Positions 6,694 to 15,955 of a DNA stretch of 35,560 bases are shown here, piece by piece (within the stretch, counting starts at the first letter, position 1; each line of letters opens with the position of its first letter). The notes under the pieces are model-generated. The model had not been told where the DNA came from, searched no databases, and was given only the letters and a program-made list of their open reading frames with translations. A program made the position numbers and the translations under genes. The stretch covers positions 1-35,560 of the forward strand of contig JAWXUO010000018.1 in the NCBI GenBank assembly GCA_044426355.1, read 5' to 3'. Source of the stretch: CAYJLC01 sp044426355 (GTDB lineage: Bacteria > Bacillota > Clostridia > Oscillospirales > Butyricicoccaceae).

Positions 6694-7284
6694 TTAACAC
6701 CCCCAATCCCAAGTTTTATTACTTAACCATTCTGTTGTAAAATGGTTTTCTTTACCGTCACCATAAAAATATAGATACTCTTTAGGTAATACACGTCTTA
6801 TATTTTCGCCATCTTTTTCTTCATGCCACATAGCCACCACGTTTAAAGCTAATTCATATAAATCTTCTTCAACTGGATTATTAACATTATAACCGTGAAA
6901 TTGATTGTCTTGAGTAATTACACCCATTATCGTGTCTTTAAAAAAAGGAATGTCGCTATCAACTCTGTTTAATATACACCAAACTACTGCTTCTTTTTGT
7001 GCTATAGAACACCCTCTAGCTTCTCCCCAAAGAGTTTTTGCCAAAGCTTCAATAGTTGGAATATCTATAACAGATATTATTTCCTCTTCTGCTAAATTTG
7101 TTACTGAAACAAAATCTATAATATCACTATTAGCATAATCTTTTTCTATAAAAATAGTTTTTTCAATATAAAATATCTCATTTTCTGCCTCTACGTTTAA
7201 ACCAATAACTAATCCAGTTGCAAAAAATAAGCTTAGCATAACAGAATATACTAAGCTTGCTAGTTGTTTTTTTCTCAAACGCAT
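6694..7284 (-). CDS. SleB-like cell wall hydrolase (Hydrolase_2), membrane-anchored or secreted
   Basis: 196 residues. A basic start and hydrophobic segment (about 8-30) form a signal peptide or anchor. The C-terminal domain (from about 80) carries the SleB-type signature: EALAKTLWGEARGCS with the catalytic-type Glu, QKEAVVWCILNRVDS, then GVITQDNQFHGYN. SleB-family enzymes are peptidoglycan lytic transglycosylases; phages use them for lysis or for crossing the wall at infection. The position among early genes, with no holin next to it, is unusual for a lysis gene. ATG 7284 follows AAAGGAG. Confidence 0.75.
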   Translation of the reverse strand: MRLRKKQLASLVYSVMLSLFFATGLVIGLNVEAENEIFYIEKTIFIEKDYANSDIIDFVSVTNLAEEEIISVIDIPTIEALAKTLWGEARGCSIAQKEAVVWCILNRVDSDIPFFKDTIMGVITQDNQFHGYNVNNPVEEDLYELALNVVAMWHEEKDGENIRRVLPKEYLYFYGDGKENHFTTEWLSNKTWDWGC

Positions 7285-7300
7285 TTTTTATGTTCTCCTT

Positions 7301-8515
7301 TTACCAATTAACGTATTTATGTTCGTTAAAATTCTTTTTATTTTTCAAAGCTTTTTCTATAGCTAAATCTATATTTGAATTTGATTTAAGGTGGTAATAA
7401 TATAAATTTTTATAGGGAGTATTCATTCTATCCGTTCTACCCATTGCTTGAGCCATTACTTTATATGAATAGTTTTGCGAATAGAACACGATGGTATCCG
7501 TTTCGATACAATTCCAACCCTCACACCCTGCTGTATACTGAACCAAATATACCCATTTGTCACTAGCAGGTATCAATTGATGTTTGTGACCATTCCACTC
7601 TGCGATAGAAAATCCATCTTCATAATTTAAGTTTTTAAGAATATCCAATTCATAGTCAAAATTATAAAACATAATTACTTTGTTATGTTTTTTTAATATT
7701 TCTAAAACCGCATCTTGTCTACTTTTATCGGAATTTACAACTTTTCTACAAAGATAACAAAGTTCACTAGGTGTTTCCACAGGTTTATTTTCATAAATAT
7801 TCCACCTATCTTTTGATATTTGTTTATAGGTTGTTTCGTCATATAAAGTTTCTATGATATTATGATGAGGTACGGTTTCTCTTTTAAAGTCCATATCAAT
7901 CAATAACTGATTTCTTAAATTAATTAGTTTCCCAGTATTTACATATCTGTCTATTTTAGGAAAATTAACTCGTGGATTGTATACAATATGTTCTCTTGTA
8001 AATTGCGTCTTGTTTGTGTAAAAACCATTCGCTAAAAACACAGGAATATAATCTTGCCAAGTATCTCCCGGTGTTGCTGATAGTAAAATCCAATTATTTT
8101 CTTTTGCTATTTTCAAGAACGATTTTACCCAAGCTCCACTACCTACCACCCTTTGTTCATCAAATATAAAGAAAGCATTAGAAACTTTTTCGTATTTACC
8201 AATGTTATTCCAACTATCTACTACGACCGTGTGATTATATAATACATCTCTTGCTGATGAGAGCAAAAATGGTGTCATTTCTAAATCCCACTCTAAAGTG
8301 TCCCTTTTTCTAGCAGTTGTGATAATATATAAATCTTGTGGTGGGTCTCCCATTGGTACATATTCGTCAGTATCTAAAACTCCACCATTTTCGACATAAT
8401 AATATGCAAGTGCTGTTCGTGATTTACCACTTCCAACACCACCTTTTAAAATACAGCCATTTCTCATTCGCTTTATAGCGTCTAACTGATAATCACGTAA
8501 ATTTATACCTGCCAT
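7301..8515 (-). CDS. Superfamily 2 DNA helicase / ATPase
   Basis: 404 residues. Walker A is GGVGSGKS (25-32), motif II is DEQR (119-122) in place of DEAH/DEAD, motif III is SATP (146-149), and the C-terminal RecA-like domain ends with QAMGRTDR, the arginine-finger motif VI. The spacing fits compact phage SF2/SNF2-like helicases, which remodel replication forks or recombination intermediates. It overlaps the preceding small gene by 13 bases and lies in the replication module. GGAGG lies five bases before the ATG. The DEQR variant is seen; its effect is unknown. Confidence 0.8.
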   Translation of the reverse strand: MAGINLRDYQLDAIKRMRNGCILKGGVGSGKSRTALAYYYVENGGVLDTDEYVPMGDPPQDLYIITTARKRDTLEWDLEMTPFLLSSARDVLYNHTVVVDSWNNIGKYEKVSNAFFIFDEQRVVGSGAWVKSFLKIAKENNWILLSATPGDTWQDYIPVFLANGFYTNKTQFTREHIVYNPRVNFPKIDRYVNTGKLINLRNQLLIDMDFKRETVPHHNIIETLYDETTYKQISKDRWNIYENKPVETPSELCYLCRKVVNSDKSRQDAVLEILKKHNKVIMFYNFDYELDILKNLNYEDGFSIAEWNGHKHQLIPASDKWVYLVQYTAGCEGWNCIETDTIVFYSQNYSYKVMAQAMGRTDRMNTPYKNLYYYHLKSNSNIDLAIEKALKNKKNFNEHKYVNW

Positions 8516-8688
8516 TTATCCTCCGTTTCAAAATCTATGAATATTGATAAATCACCACTATTAACACATAGAACTTTGTTATTTTTTAAATTTTCTATAT
8601 CCCTTTCGCTTAAGGTCACATGACGGTTTTTAAATTTCGATTTATATTCATCAACTTCGTCACGTTCGATTACATATAACACAGCCAT
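8503..8688 (-). CDS. Small phage protein upstream of the SF2 helicase
   Basis: 61 residues from the ATG seven bases after AGGAGG; an in-frame TTG two codons earlier is less likely. It begins MAVLYVIERDEVDEY and is alpha/beta in pattern with no membrane segment. Its end overlaps the helicase start by 13 bases. The close coupling suggests a partner or regulator of the helicase, but that is inference only. Confidence 0.55.
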   Translation of the reverse strand: MAVLYVIERDEVDEYKSKFKNRHVTLSERDIENLKNNKVLCVNSGDLSIFIDFETEDKWQV

Positions 8689-8704
8689 TGTCAATCCTCC
8701 TAAT

Positions 8705-9601
8705 TCACATTAAATTTTTAAATATTCTTCTCATCGTCCATATATCCGAAAAATATATAGGCGTATACCAATAATTTCGTTTATCGTCGTTTACACACAT
8801 AGGTTCCGTCAAGCTGTTTCCAACTTTTACATATCCTGCTACACCTAAAAGCGATATTTGAATATAACACATCAAAGCAACAGTCATATCAACATCTTGA
8901 CCTGTCACTAATAGATGATTTTGGAAATTCATATTCTCTTTTTCAAGCTCTTTTTTAACTTCGTTCACTCCTGCTATTAATGTCGCACCTGCGCCACAAC
9001 AGCTATCGTGGATTGTTATAACACCTTGATTTTTAGCTTTAGATATCGAGTCCATACAAGTCACACCTGCCATAAATTGACATAAATGGTACGGTGTAAA
9101 AAATTGTCCTCTGTTTTGATTTCCTAAACCCAAATCCATATAGATTTTACCTAAAAAATCTTGTTCTAAGTTGTCGTCTAAACTCATGACCACGTTTGCA
9201 CATAATTCAGGAAATATTGCTTGTTCTTCTTTTTTATATTTATTTATAATATCTAAATACATTTTTTCTCTTTCGTCGAAATATGTTTTATCACAAGCAT
9301 TAGCTATAGAACAAGCAAACATTATTATAAAATCTCTCCATACATCTAACGAATTATGGTTATATGTTAATTGTTTGAATTTTTTCATAAATTCTTTCGA
9401 TGCATCATACTCTTTGTTTGTTTTTTCTTTTTTTGTAGGTTTAGATTTTGTTTCACTTACTTTTATATTTGGTTCAACTTTTATTTCGTTGGTATTTTTG
9501 GTATTAGCTTTTTTTCGTTTCGATATATCTTCTCTTGTTTTATTATCGTTTGTCGTTAAAAACTTTTTGAGAATATCGCCAAAATTATTTTTAGAATACA
9601 T
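8705..9601 (-). CDS. N6-adenine methyltransferase-like protein lacking the catalytic (D/N)PPY motif
   Basis: 298 residues. The first 70 are a charged, low-complexity Lys/Asn/Thr-rich extension. The remainder resembles HsdM-type methyltransferases: GQFFTP (165-170), AdoMet motif I as DSCCGAGATL (199-208) and TGQDVD (233-238). Where the catalytic NPPY/DPPY tetrapeptide is expected there is GNSLTEP (261-267), and the chain ends 30 residues later. It may therefore bind AdoMet or DNA without methylating. It sits between the SSB-like gene and the helicase. AGGAGG precedes ATG 9601. Confidence 0.65.
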   Translation of the reverse strand: MYSKNNFGDILKKFLTTNDNKTREDISKRKKANTKNTNEIKVEPNIKVSETKSKPTKKEKTNKEYDASKEFMKKFKQLTYNHNSLDVWRDFIIMFACSIANACDKTYFDEREKMYLDIINKYKKEEQAIFPELCANVVMSLDDNLEQDFLGKIYMDLGLGNQNRGQFFTPYHLCQFMAGVTCMDSISKAKNQGVITIHDSCCGAGATLIAGVNEVKKELEKENMNFQNHLLVTGQDVDMTVALMCYIQISLLGVAGYVKVGNSLTEPMCVNDDKRNYWYTPIYFSDIWTMRRIFKNLM

Positions 9602-9611
9602 AAAAACCTCC

Positions 9612-9657
9612 TAAAAAACAATAAGAGTGTTCACACCGTTTAGGTATAAACACTCTA
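9612..9657 (-). terminator. Terminator after the BRO-N/SSB-like gene
   Basis: An 8-bp perfect stem AGAGTGTT/AACACTCT (9624-9631 with 9649-9656), then a T-rich tract including TTTTTT on the minus strand. Confidence 0.75.
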
Positions 9658-9668
9658 ATTCATATTAT

Positions 9669-10478
9669 TTAATCAGCATATTTACTAGCTAATTCATCTT
9701 CATCTATTGTCACGTACATATTTTTTAGATAAGCCTTAATCCCACTTTTACCATTAACTTCCCAGCTTGACGGATTTATAGTTAAGTCAACATTACAAAT
9801 TTCAGCAAAATCAAGCGTACCAACACTTTCTTCGTCTAATTGTGTTTTTGAATTTCTCGATACAATATATACTTTAGGTGGGATATTATCAAATCTAACA
9901 GACACTTGAATGTAATATTTTGGCGTATCACCGTCATCTCTTGGAGTTAAAGTTTTAATATTCCAACCATCATTGATTAGTTCTTGTGCTTGTTGGTCAT
10001 CATCAATAATTACACAAAAATTTCTATCACCTGCTCTGTTATATTTTGTTTCAGCACCAGAAAAGTTTCTAAAAAGAATATGAGCGTTTTCGATAATTAA
10101 ATTGTTTGTTTTATCTGAAATAACTCTATTTGAGCGTAGTTTTCCAGTTCGCCATTGATGAAGTATTCTTTTTACTTCTACTTTAAATCGCATAGCCAGT
10201 GGTTTTCTTGATTGCATTAATAATTCGTATAAACCATATTCTGTTAAAAACCACATTTCTCTTTCTTGGCCTGCACGATATATTGTATCGGTTAGCTTTT
10301 CGTCATCATCTACATTTTCAAGCATTTGACCCACTTTATCTTTAGAATATTCTATAAGTGTAGCAACTTCTTGGGCTAAAAATAATGGTTTTTCTTTTGT
10401 CCCATAAACATTAAATTCAGTGTCAAAAATAACGACTGTTTCTACGTTTTCGATGTCTTTTTCTTCAATTTGTTTCAT
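9669..10478 (-). CDS. BRO-N domain fused to a phage ssDNA-binding-like domain
   Basis: 269 residues with two parts. Residues about 8-110 look like a BRO-N/antirepressor domain: VVIFDTEFNVYG, PLFLAQEVATLIEYSKDKVG, EREMWFLTEYGLYELLMQSR, RFKVEVKRILHQWR. Residues about 130-269 (ENAHILFRNFSG, then FCVIIDDD, RFDNIPPKVYIV and WEVNGKSGIKAYLKNMYVTI) resemble, from memory, the ssDNA-binding proteins of many Firmicutes gut phages, including the acidic tail common to SSBs. BRO-N domains bind DNA. The gene directly follows the polymerase fusion and ends at a terminator, fitting a replication role. Neither half has been tested by search here. Confidence 0.6.
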   Translation of the reverse strand: MKQIEEKDIENVETVVIFDTEFNVYGTKEKPLFLAQEVATLIEYSKDKVGQMLENVDDDEKLTDTIYRAGQEREMWFLTEYGLYELLMQSRKPLAMRFKVEVKRILHQWRTGKLRSNRVISDKTNNLIIENAHILFRNFSGAETKYNRAGDRNFCVIIDDDQQAQELINDGWNIKTLTPRDDGDTPKYYIQVSVRFDNIPPKVYIVSRNSKTQLDEESVGTLDFAEICNVDLTINPSSWEVNGKSGIKAYLKNMYVTIDEDELASKYAD

Positions 10479-10494
10479 AATTATTTTCCTTTCA

Positions 10495-13400
10495 TTAAAA
10501 CGGTAACTCTGATACCGTTAGTTCTAATTTACATTCTTCTGTTTCGCCATCTTTATATAAGTTTTCACAACCAACACAATCTCTATCGTCTGGTTTTAAT
10601 AGTGAACATTTTTGGAGTTGTGAAATATCAAAATTCAACTCACAACTTTCTTGGTTTAAATATCGACAATCATAACATTCTTTTTGGTCTATATCGCAGG
10701 GAGTTTTATGTTTTTGTACGTTATCGTTTGATACAAACCATTCCATATCCCCGTATTTAGAAATATCTTCTATTGCATCGTCTACTAATTTATCGTAATA
10801 AGTTCTATCTATATAGTTTTGTTTATTAAGCTTTTCGACCATTTCCGACTCTAACCATCTGTAACCTTTAGTTCCAGTAACAGCATAATATTTACCATCT
10901 TTTTCACGATATAAAACACCACCACCTGCTTCGTCTTTAACAGGACAAAATCTTCCAACTTTACCTATAAATATGTAATTATGACCTTTATCTATTTCAC
11001 TTTTAACATATTCCAATCCATCTTCGATTTCTTTAATATCTGTTGGAGATAACCCACCTTTTTTTAACAATTTCACACCTAAGTCATATTCTTTTTGGTA
11101 TTCACTTACGTCAGGATAGCCCTCATTCATATCTAAAAATAATCTACCTTGAACTACATTTTTTGTTTCGCACATATCCTCAAAAGATATTTCTTCTTTA
11201 CTAAAAAGCTTTTTAAACACGTATGGAACTGCGAATTGCGTACCTGTTGCTGTCCATTTTCCAGTTTTTTTACCATCTTTATATCTAGCAATATATACAG
11301 CATCGTTAACTAAGCACATTCTATCATAAGTTGCTTCATGTTCAAAATCATATCCATATTCTTTGCCGTAATCACTAACGAATTTTATTATTTCAGGTGT
11401 TGCGTTTGGTATTTTTATGGAATCCGTCTTTACATGCGCTACTGTAAATCCTTTTTGCTGTACAGCATATTTAAGATTTATCATAAATAATGCACCACGT
11501 TTAGCTACTATATTGTCCACGTTTCTTTTATCTCTAAATGGATTATCAAACCTTGCTGATGTTAAACCATATACCGAATTTATAGCTATTTTTAAAGCTT
11601 GTGCCAAATCGCCTGCTACACTCTCATCATCAAGATATTTCGCTAATACTCCATTTAACATATTTCTAGCTTTATCAAAATCGCCGTGTTTTATAGCCAT
11701 TCTAGCATCTAAAATATCTTTAAATCTGGCCGTATATTCTTCACCAAATAAATCTTCAGCTACTATACTACTCGGGTGCATTGATGCGACATCAAGTAAC
11801 GCCACATTGCTATACATACCGGGTTCGGAATATACATATCCACCTTCGCCTACTTCTTCTCCTCTGTATGTAGATTTACCACATTCAAATTTATATCCGG
11901 GAAAAATCGGTCTATTATATTCATCGAAAACAGTAAACCCGTCATCTGCATTAGAATATAAGAAACTTCCTTCCTCTATCGAAAAATATCCACAATCTTC
12001 AGAAATTTCCCCCATACTTCTATAATTAAACTGGTCATGAGGCTTTCTATTTTTACCGAATATAATTCTAGTAGACAAAGTGTTAGTCGTATCGTTAACA
12101 GTCATTCCTGCTATATCTGCTAGAATTTGTCTTGCTAAGAAATCCGATTTTCTTGCATTAAACGTCGCTTCCGTTGCTAATACGTCATTATCACAATATT
12201 CTGCAACTTTCACCCACATATCTTCTGAAACAGGTTCGTCCCAAGGCAAACCTAATTCCTGATGGTGCAATCCTAATTCTATCTCGAATTTCTTCAACGA
12301 TTGCTTTTTACTAGAGAAATCATACACATCAGTGTAAGATATGTTATACGCTTCGCCAAAGAAACAATTAGGACTACCATTAATAATTTTTTGCGATAAG
12401 TTATATATTTGCTCATTTGTGTAACCCATAAGTCTAGCATACAAAATATGATTATCATATCGTCTGCAATTAAAACCTACTAATCTAAACTTCATAAGTT
12501 CTTCTATTTCAGATGACGTTGGGTTTATCATTCTTACAACAGGTTTATCATCACCCTCAACTTTCCAATTCACCAAAAACAAATTCGGGAATACCTCAAT
12601 ATCGTAAAATATCAATTTGCTTTCCGTAGCATCAGAATTTATCGATATATCTGCTGATTTGAACTGCATTTTATTTACTAATTTAATACAATAATCAGCC
12701 TGATTAGAACTACTTACAGCAAACGCCAGTATACTATTTCGCATATCGCTAATATCGTATTTAACATCTGAAGCATAAGCTTCTTCTAATATTTTGTGAA
12801 TAAAATCGATACTTGGTTTTGTTGCTGAGTGAATTTCTTTGTTGATGTTTTTTATAACTAAGGTTCTTATCGCTTTTTCATTTTTCACATTATCTAAATT
12901 TAACATTTTCGTCACCTCTTTCAATGGTAAACCAGAATTTATATTTGCTATTTGTAAATTATTACATTTAGTTAGTTTTCTTCTAAGTGAACTTTTACCA
13001 GTATATACCTTTACTTCAATGTGTTCTCCATATATTCTGCTAAGTTTGTTTACATCGCCGTTATAAATATAATGCAAATGTATACCTTTTCCACTTTTAC
13101 TAAGTTCGGCATACGTTTTAGGCCATTTACTAGCTTCATTTAAATTTTTATCGTAAGATTTTTCGCCCATTTCATCTGTAATGTCAAAATCTATCACTAT
13201 ATGATTTTCAGGTACTTTAACATAATGTAATTTGCTAGTGTCTATATTTTCTAATTTAGTTCTAACGTTATCCCATTTTTGAATAGGTGTTTCGTTTGAA
13301 GTTGCATATTGTGCTAAACAATTACTCCTATCTTTATCAAATATAGATACCTTTTCACCAAAGTCTATTAAATCTAAAAGTTCGTCTTTAGTAGATAATT

Positions 13401-14712
13401 TCTTAGGACCTTCTTCAAATTTTTCAACTTTAAAACCACTATAATAGCTACGAACTCTACTTCCGTCCGTTGTTTGAAAACGTTCTTTATATTCGTAAAA
13501 ATAGTTTTTAATCTCTTCTTTAAAAACTCTTTGAGAAAAAGGAAATCCGACTTTTGCTTCATCACAGTATGTTTTATACATTTCCCAAGCCACTTTTAAT
13601 GATACGCCATCATCTTTTTTAAAAATATGAAAACTATCTAATATGAAATTATAAAAATCATTAGATGCACCTAACATTGTAGTCGGTATATAATCATCAT
13701 ACACATTATGATTTGATAAATATACCTCTTTACAATGATACGCAATAGCTCCTAATTCAAATTTTATATTCTTAATAAGAACGTCGTATTCTTTTTGTGA
13801 AACTTTGTTTCCCGACGGCGAAACATCTATTAAACGTCTAATCAACCCCGATTTAGCATCGGTAATTTTAACTGGTTTATTAGTACCCATAAATAAGAAA
13901 CTTTTAAATCTATTAGAATATGTAGATTTAAATTTTTCATTTACGGTCATAAGTTCGTGAGAAACTAGACTGTTAAGTCTTGTGTTATCTTCAATTTTTG
14001 ATAAATCACCATCGTGTTGAATTGCTACGAGAGGGTTTGTTTTAAAAGACTCTAAAGCAAAAGAGTTACTAGCTGAACCTAATGCTTTCGCATCAAATAC
14101 AGAATAGTAACCCTCAAATAACTGTTGAATTATATTTAAAATTGTAGATTTACCAGTGCCTGCCGAACCGTAAAGAACCATAAATTTCTGTATAGTTTTT
14201 GAGTCCCCACTTACGATAGAACCGATAGCCCATTCTATTTTACATCTTTCTTCCTCGTTATATAACGTCGATATCAATTTATCAAAAGATGATATTTCTC
14301 CTTTTTCTAAAGGATAGTTTAATCGCTTACTAGCATAATCTTTTTTATTAGTAGTTGTGTTAGAAAATACCAAATGTTCGTCTAGCATATTAAAAGAGTC
14401 ACGTAATTGTCTTTGACAATATTTGTGCCAAGTATCAATCATTCCCGACTCTGCGTCCCACATATAGAGAATTTTTATATTAGCCTCAAATTTATGTTTA
14501 TTTTCTTCAGCGTATTTTTTAAGCTCGTGGTCAATTAACTGTAACGCATCATTCTCATCAGTAGACCATAATCCACGTTCTTCAATCCATATAGCGTAAA
14601 AATCACCTCCTCGTATCATAAGGTCGGTGGATTTTTTTATAATGAATTTTGGATAGATTTCGATTACGCCACGTTTTGTACTACGTGTTGAAATCATAAG
14701 GAAATCAATCAT
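10495..14712 (-). CDS. SF3 helicase / primase-like / family B DNA polymerase fusion
   Basis: A single 1405-residue frame. N-terminal part: D5/SF3-type helicase with Walker A GSAGTGKST (182-190), Walker B-like LVAIQHDGD (228-236), motif C around FMGTNKP (274-280) and an arginine finger near RR (292-293). Middle: archaeo-eukaryotic-primase-like segment with IVIDFD (505-510), SGKGIHLHY (540-548) and IEVKVYTG (565-572). C-terminal part: family B polymerase with proofreading, ExoI D704/E706, ExoII NCRRYD (748-753), ExoIII YCDND (839-843), motif A DVASMHP (974-980), motif B KIAINSVYG (1041-1049), motif C KTDS (1095-1098). A cysteine-rich tail follows (from about 1335). It would unwind, prime, copy and proofread DNA. 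The true start is the second of two overlapping ATGs; the first meets a stop after three codons. Confidence 0.88.
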   Translation of the reverse strand: MIDFLMISTRSTKRGVIEIYPKFIIKKSTDLMIRGGDFYAIWIEERGLWSTDENDALQLIDHELKKYAEENKHKFEANIKILYMWDAESGMIDTWHKYCQRQLRDSFNMLDEHLVFSNTTTNKKDYASKRLNYPLEKGEISSFDKLISTLYNEEERCKIEWAIGSIVSGDSKTIQKFMVLYGSAGTGKSTILNIIQQLFEGYYSVFDAKALGSASNSFALESFKTNPLVAIQHDGDLSKIEDNTRLNSLVSHELMTVNEKFKSTYSNRFKSFLFMGTNKPVKITDAKSGLIRRLIDVSPSGNKVSQKEYDVLIKNIKFELGAIAYHCKEVYLSNHNVYDDYIPTTMLGASNDFYNFILDSFHIFKKDDGVSLKVAWEMYKTYCDEAKVGFPFSQRVFKEEIKNYFYEYKERFQTTDGSRVRSYYSGFKVEKFEEGPKKLSTKDELLDLIDFGEKVSIFDKDRSNCLAQYATSNETPIQKWDNVRTKLENIDTSKLHYVKVPENHIVIDFDITDEMGEKSYDKNLNEASKWPKTYAELSKSGKGIHLHYIYNGDVNKLSRIYGEHIEVKVYTGKSSLRRKLTKCNNLQIANINSGLPLKEVTKMLNLDNVKNEKAIRTLVIKNINKEIHSATKPSIDFIHKILEEAYASDVKYDISDMRNSILAFAVSSSNQADYCIKLVNKMQFKSADISINSDATESKLIFYDIEVFPNLFLVNWKVEGDDKPVVRMINPTSSEIEELMKFRLVGFNCRRYDNHILYARLMGYTNEQIYNLSQKIINGSPNCFFGEAYNISYTDVYDFSSKKQSLKKFEIELGLHHQELGLPWDEPVSEDMWVKVAEYCDNDVLATEATFNARKSDFLARQILADIAGMTVNDTTNTLSTRIIFGKNRKPHDQFNYRSMGEISEDCGYFSIEEGSFLYSNADDGFTVFDEYNRPIFPGYKFECGKSTYRGEEVGEGGYVYSEPGMYSNVALLDVASMHPSSIVAEDLFGEEYTARFKDILDARMAIKHGDFDKARNMLNGVLAKYLDDESVAGDLAQALKIAINSVYGLTSARFDNPFRDKRNVDNIVAKRGALFMINLKYAVQQKGFTVAHVKTDSIKIPNATPEIIKFVSDYGKEYGYDFEHEATYDRMCLVNDAVYIARYKDGKKTGKWTATGTQFAVPYVFKKLFSKEEISFEDMCETKNVVQGRLFLDMNEGYPDVSEYQKEYDLGVKLLKKGGLSPTDIKEIEDGLEYVKSEIDKGHNYIFIGKVGRFCPVKDEAGGGVLYREKDGKYYAVTGTKGYRWLESEMVEKLNKQNYIDRTYYDKLVDDAIEDISKYGDMEWFVSNDNVQKHKTPCDIDQKECYDCRYLNQESCELNFDISQLQKCSLLKPDDRDCVGCENLYKDGETEECKLELTVSELPF

Positions 14713-14731
14713 TCATATTTACCCTCCTTTA

Positions 14732-15277
14732 TCACATAAAATTCTCATCTAAATATACACATAGTTGATACCATATATCGATGTTTCTCATATCTAACCT
14801 TTCGTTATCTGTTATGAATAGTCCTCCCTCACCGTTTGGTTGAAATTTTCTATTTAAAAATATATCTAAAATTTTCAATAATTTATTTCTGTTGAAATTT
14901 TTATCATTCATTTTAGATACACCTAAATTATCCATCATAATCCAAAACCATTGAGGAGTCCTATCTCCTATATCTATATCGTCCATTATATGTTTTTCAC
15001 ATCTTATTGATAACGCTACAAGCATTTCTAACATAGTGCAATCTCTATAATCCAACATACTAGTTACAATATAATCAGGTATTTCTAACTCTGTACCAAA
15101 AGTATATCTAAGGTCAACACCATCTTCTGCTCGGTTTCCGTCCATATCAAAAATATAAACAAAACTAACATCATGTAAGTAGTTAAGTAATTTATTATTT
15201 GTCGATATTTTACGCTTGTTAGATGTGAAACTACATAACCATAGAAAATAATCGTTATTTAGTTCTTCTTTATTCAC
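14732..15277 (-). CDS. Conserved gut-phage protein, unknown
   Basis: 181 residues from a GTG start with GAGGT upstream. The protein is acidic and helical with distinctive segments FDMDGNRAEDGVDLRY and EKHIMDDIDIGDRTPQWFW, and an NGEGGLF loop near the end. From memory this family recurs next to replication genes in Firmicutes phages without known function. It lies 19 bp upstream of the polymerase fusion gene and two bases downstream of the previous gene, so it is in the same operon. Confidence 0.6.
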   Translation of the reverse strand: MNKEELNNDYFLWLCSFTSNKRKISTNNKLLNYLHDVSFVYIFDMDGNRAEDGVDLRYTFGTELEIPDYIVTSMLDYRDCTMLEMLVALSIRCEKHIMDDIDIGDRTPQWFWIMMDNLGVSKMNDKNFNRNKLLKILDIFLNRKFQPNGEGGLFITDNERLDMRNIDIWYQLCVYLDENFM

Positions 15278-15279
15278 AA

Positions 15280-15798
15280 TTATATACCTCTATTCGACAT
15301 ATATTTTTCGTATGTAGCAGTCATTAATAAGATTTCGTAATCAACTTTTAATATTTCATTACGAACATATACACAATCATCTTCATATTCACCAAAAGTC
15401 GTTAATGCATACTGTCCACACACATTTTCCACGTCTTCTATAATGTCTTCGCTATCATAATCTGTTAAAATTCCATCTTGGAAATAACCTAAAGATATTT
15501 TGTCGAAATCATCAATCTCTCCAAATTCATCAGGTTTTATAACATATATTTTGCTTTCTACGACATCTTCACTTGCAGTATAATCGTTATTTGTGATTGT
15601 TTGTTCGTACTCCGAATATACCTCATCGTCAGTTTGCTTATCAATATATTCCTCATTTGGTACGTTTTTACGAGAAAACACTTTTTTTACTGACTCAATT
15701 TCAGTTTTTAAAATATCCTCGTATTTATTTTTTAAATAATACGAACTAATAGTAGTACCCGTCACAACACCTAGAGTAAAAATTATTAATTTATTCAT
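15280..15798 (-). CDS. N-terminally anchored acidic phage protein
   Basis: 172 residues. The likely start is the ATG nine bases after AGGAGG (MNKLIIF); other in-frame ATGs upstream overlap the ribosome site itself. One membrane segment at about 2-22 (LIIFTLGVVTGTTISSYYL) is followed by a basic then strongly acidic region (DEVYSEYEQT; DSEDIIEDVE). The start overlaps the previous tiny gene by eight bases. Function unknown; the topology suggests a membrane-tethered partner for a soluble factor. Confidence 0.6.
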   Translation of the reverse strand: MNKLIIFTLGVVTGTTISSYYLKNKYEDILKTEIESVKKVFSRKNVPNEEYIDKQTDDEVYSEYEQTITNNDYTASEDVVESKIYVIKPDEFGEIDDFDKISLGYFQDGILTDYDSEDIIEDVENVCGQYALTTFGEYEDDCVYVRNEILKVDYEILLMTATYEKYMSNRGI

Positions 15799-15955
15799 CG
15801 TCATTAACCTCCTCATTTTTTATAGTAACTACAGTAAAAGCTAGACCTCCAAATAGCATAGCGACACTTAAAAGTATTCCTCCTGTAATATGTCTTTTTC
15901 GCTTGGTGTCTAGCATATAATCAAACGCTATTATTAAATTTTCAATTTCATTCAT
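15791..15955 (-). CDS. Tiny single-span membrane protein
   Basis: A 54-residue frame starting MNEIENLIIAFDYML, with a basic patch (TKRKRH) before one hydrophobic segment at about residues 24-45 and an acidic C-terminus (NEEVNDDE). AGGTGG lies five bases before the ATG. Its stop overlaps the next start, and its start overlaps the end of the upstream 33-residue frame, forming a chain of overlapping small membrane genes. Confidence 0.6.
   Translation of the reverse strand: MNEIENLIIAFDYMLDTKRKRHITGGILLSVAMLFGGLAFTVVTIKNEEVNDDE

Noticed and set aside
9171..9614. Plus-strand frame opposite the methyltransferase-like gene
   Set aside because: It is hydrophobic and low-complexity because the coding strand is lysine-rich; no ribosome site.
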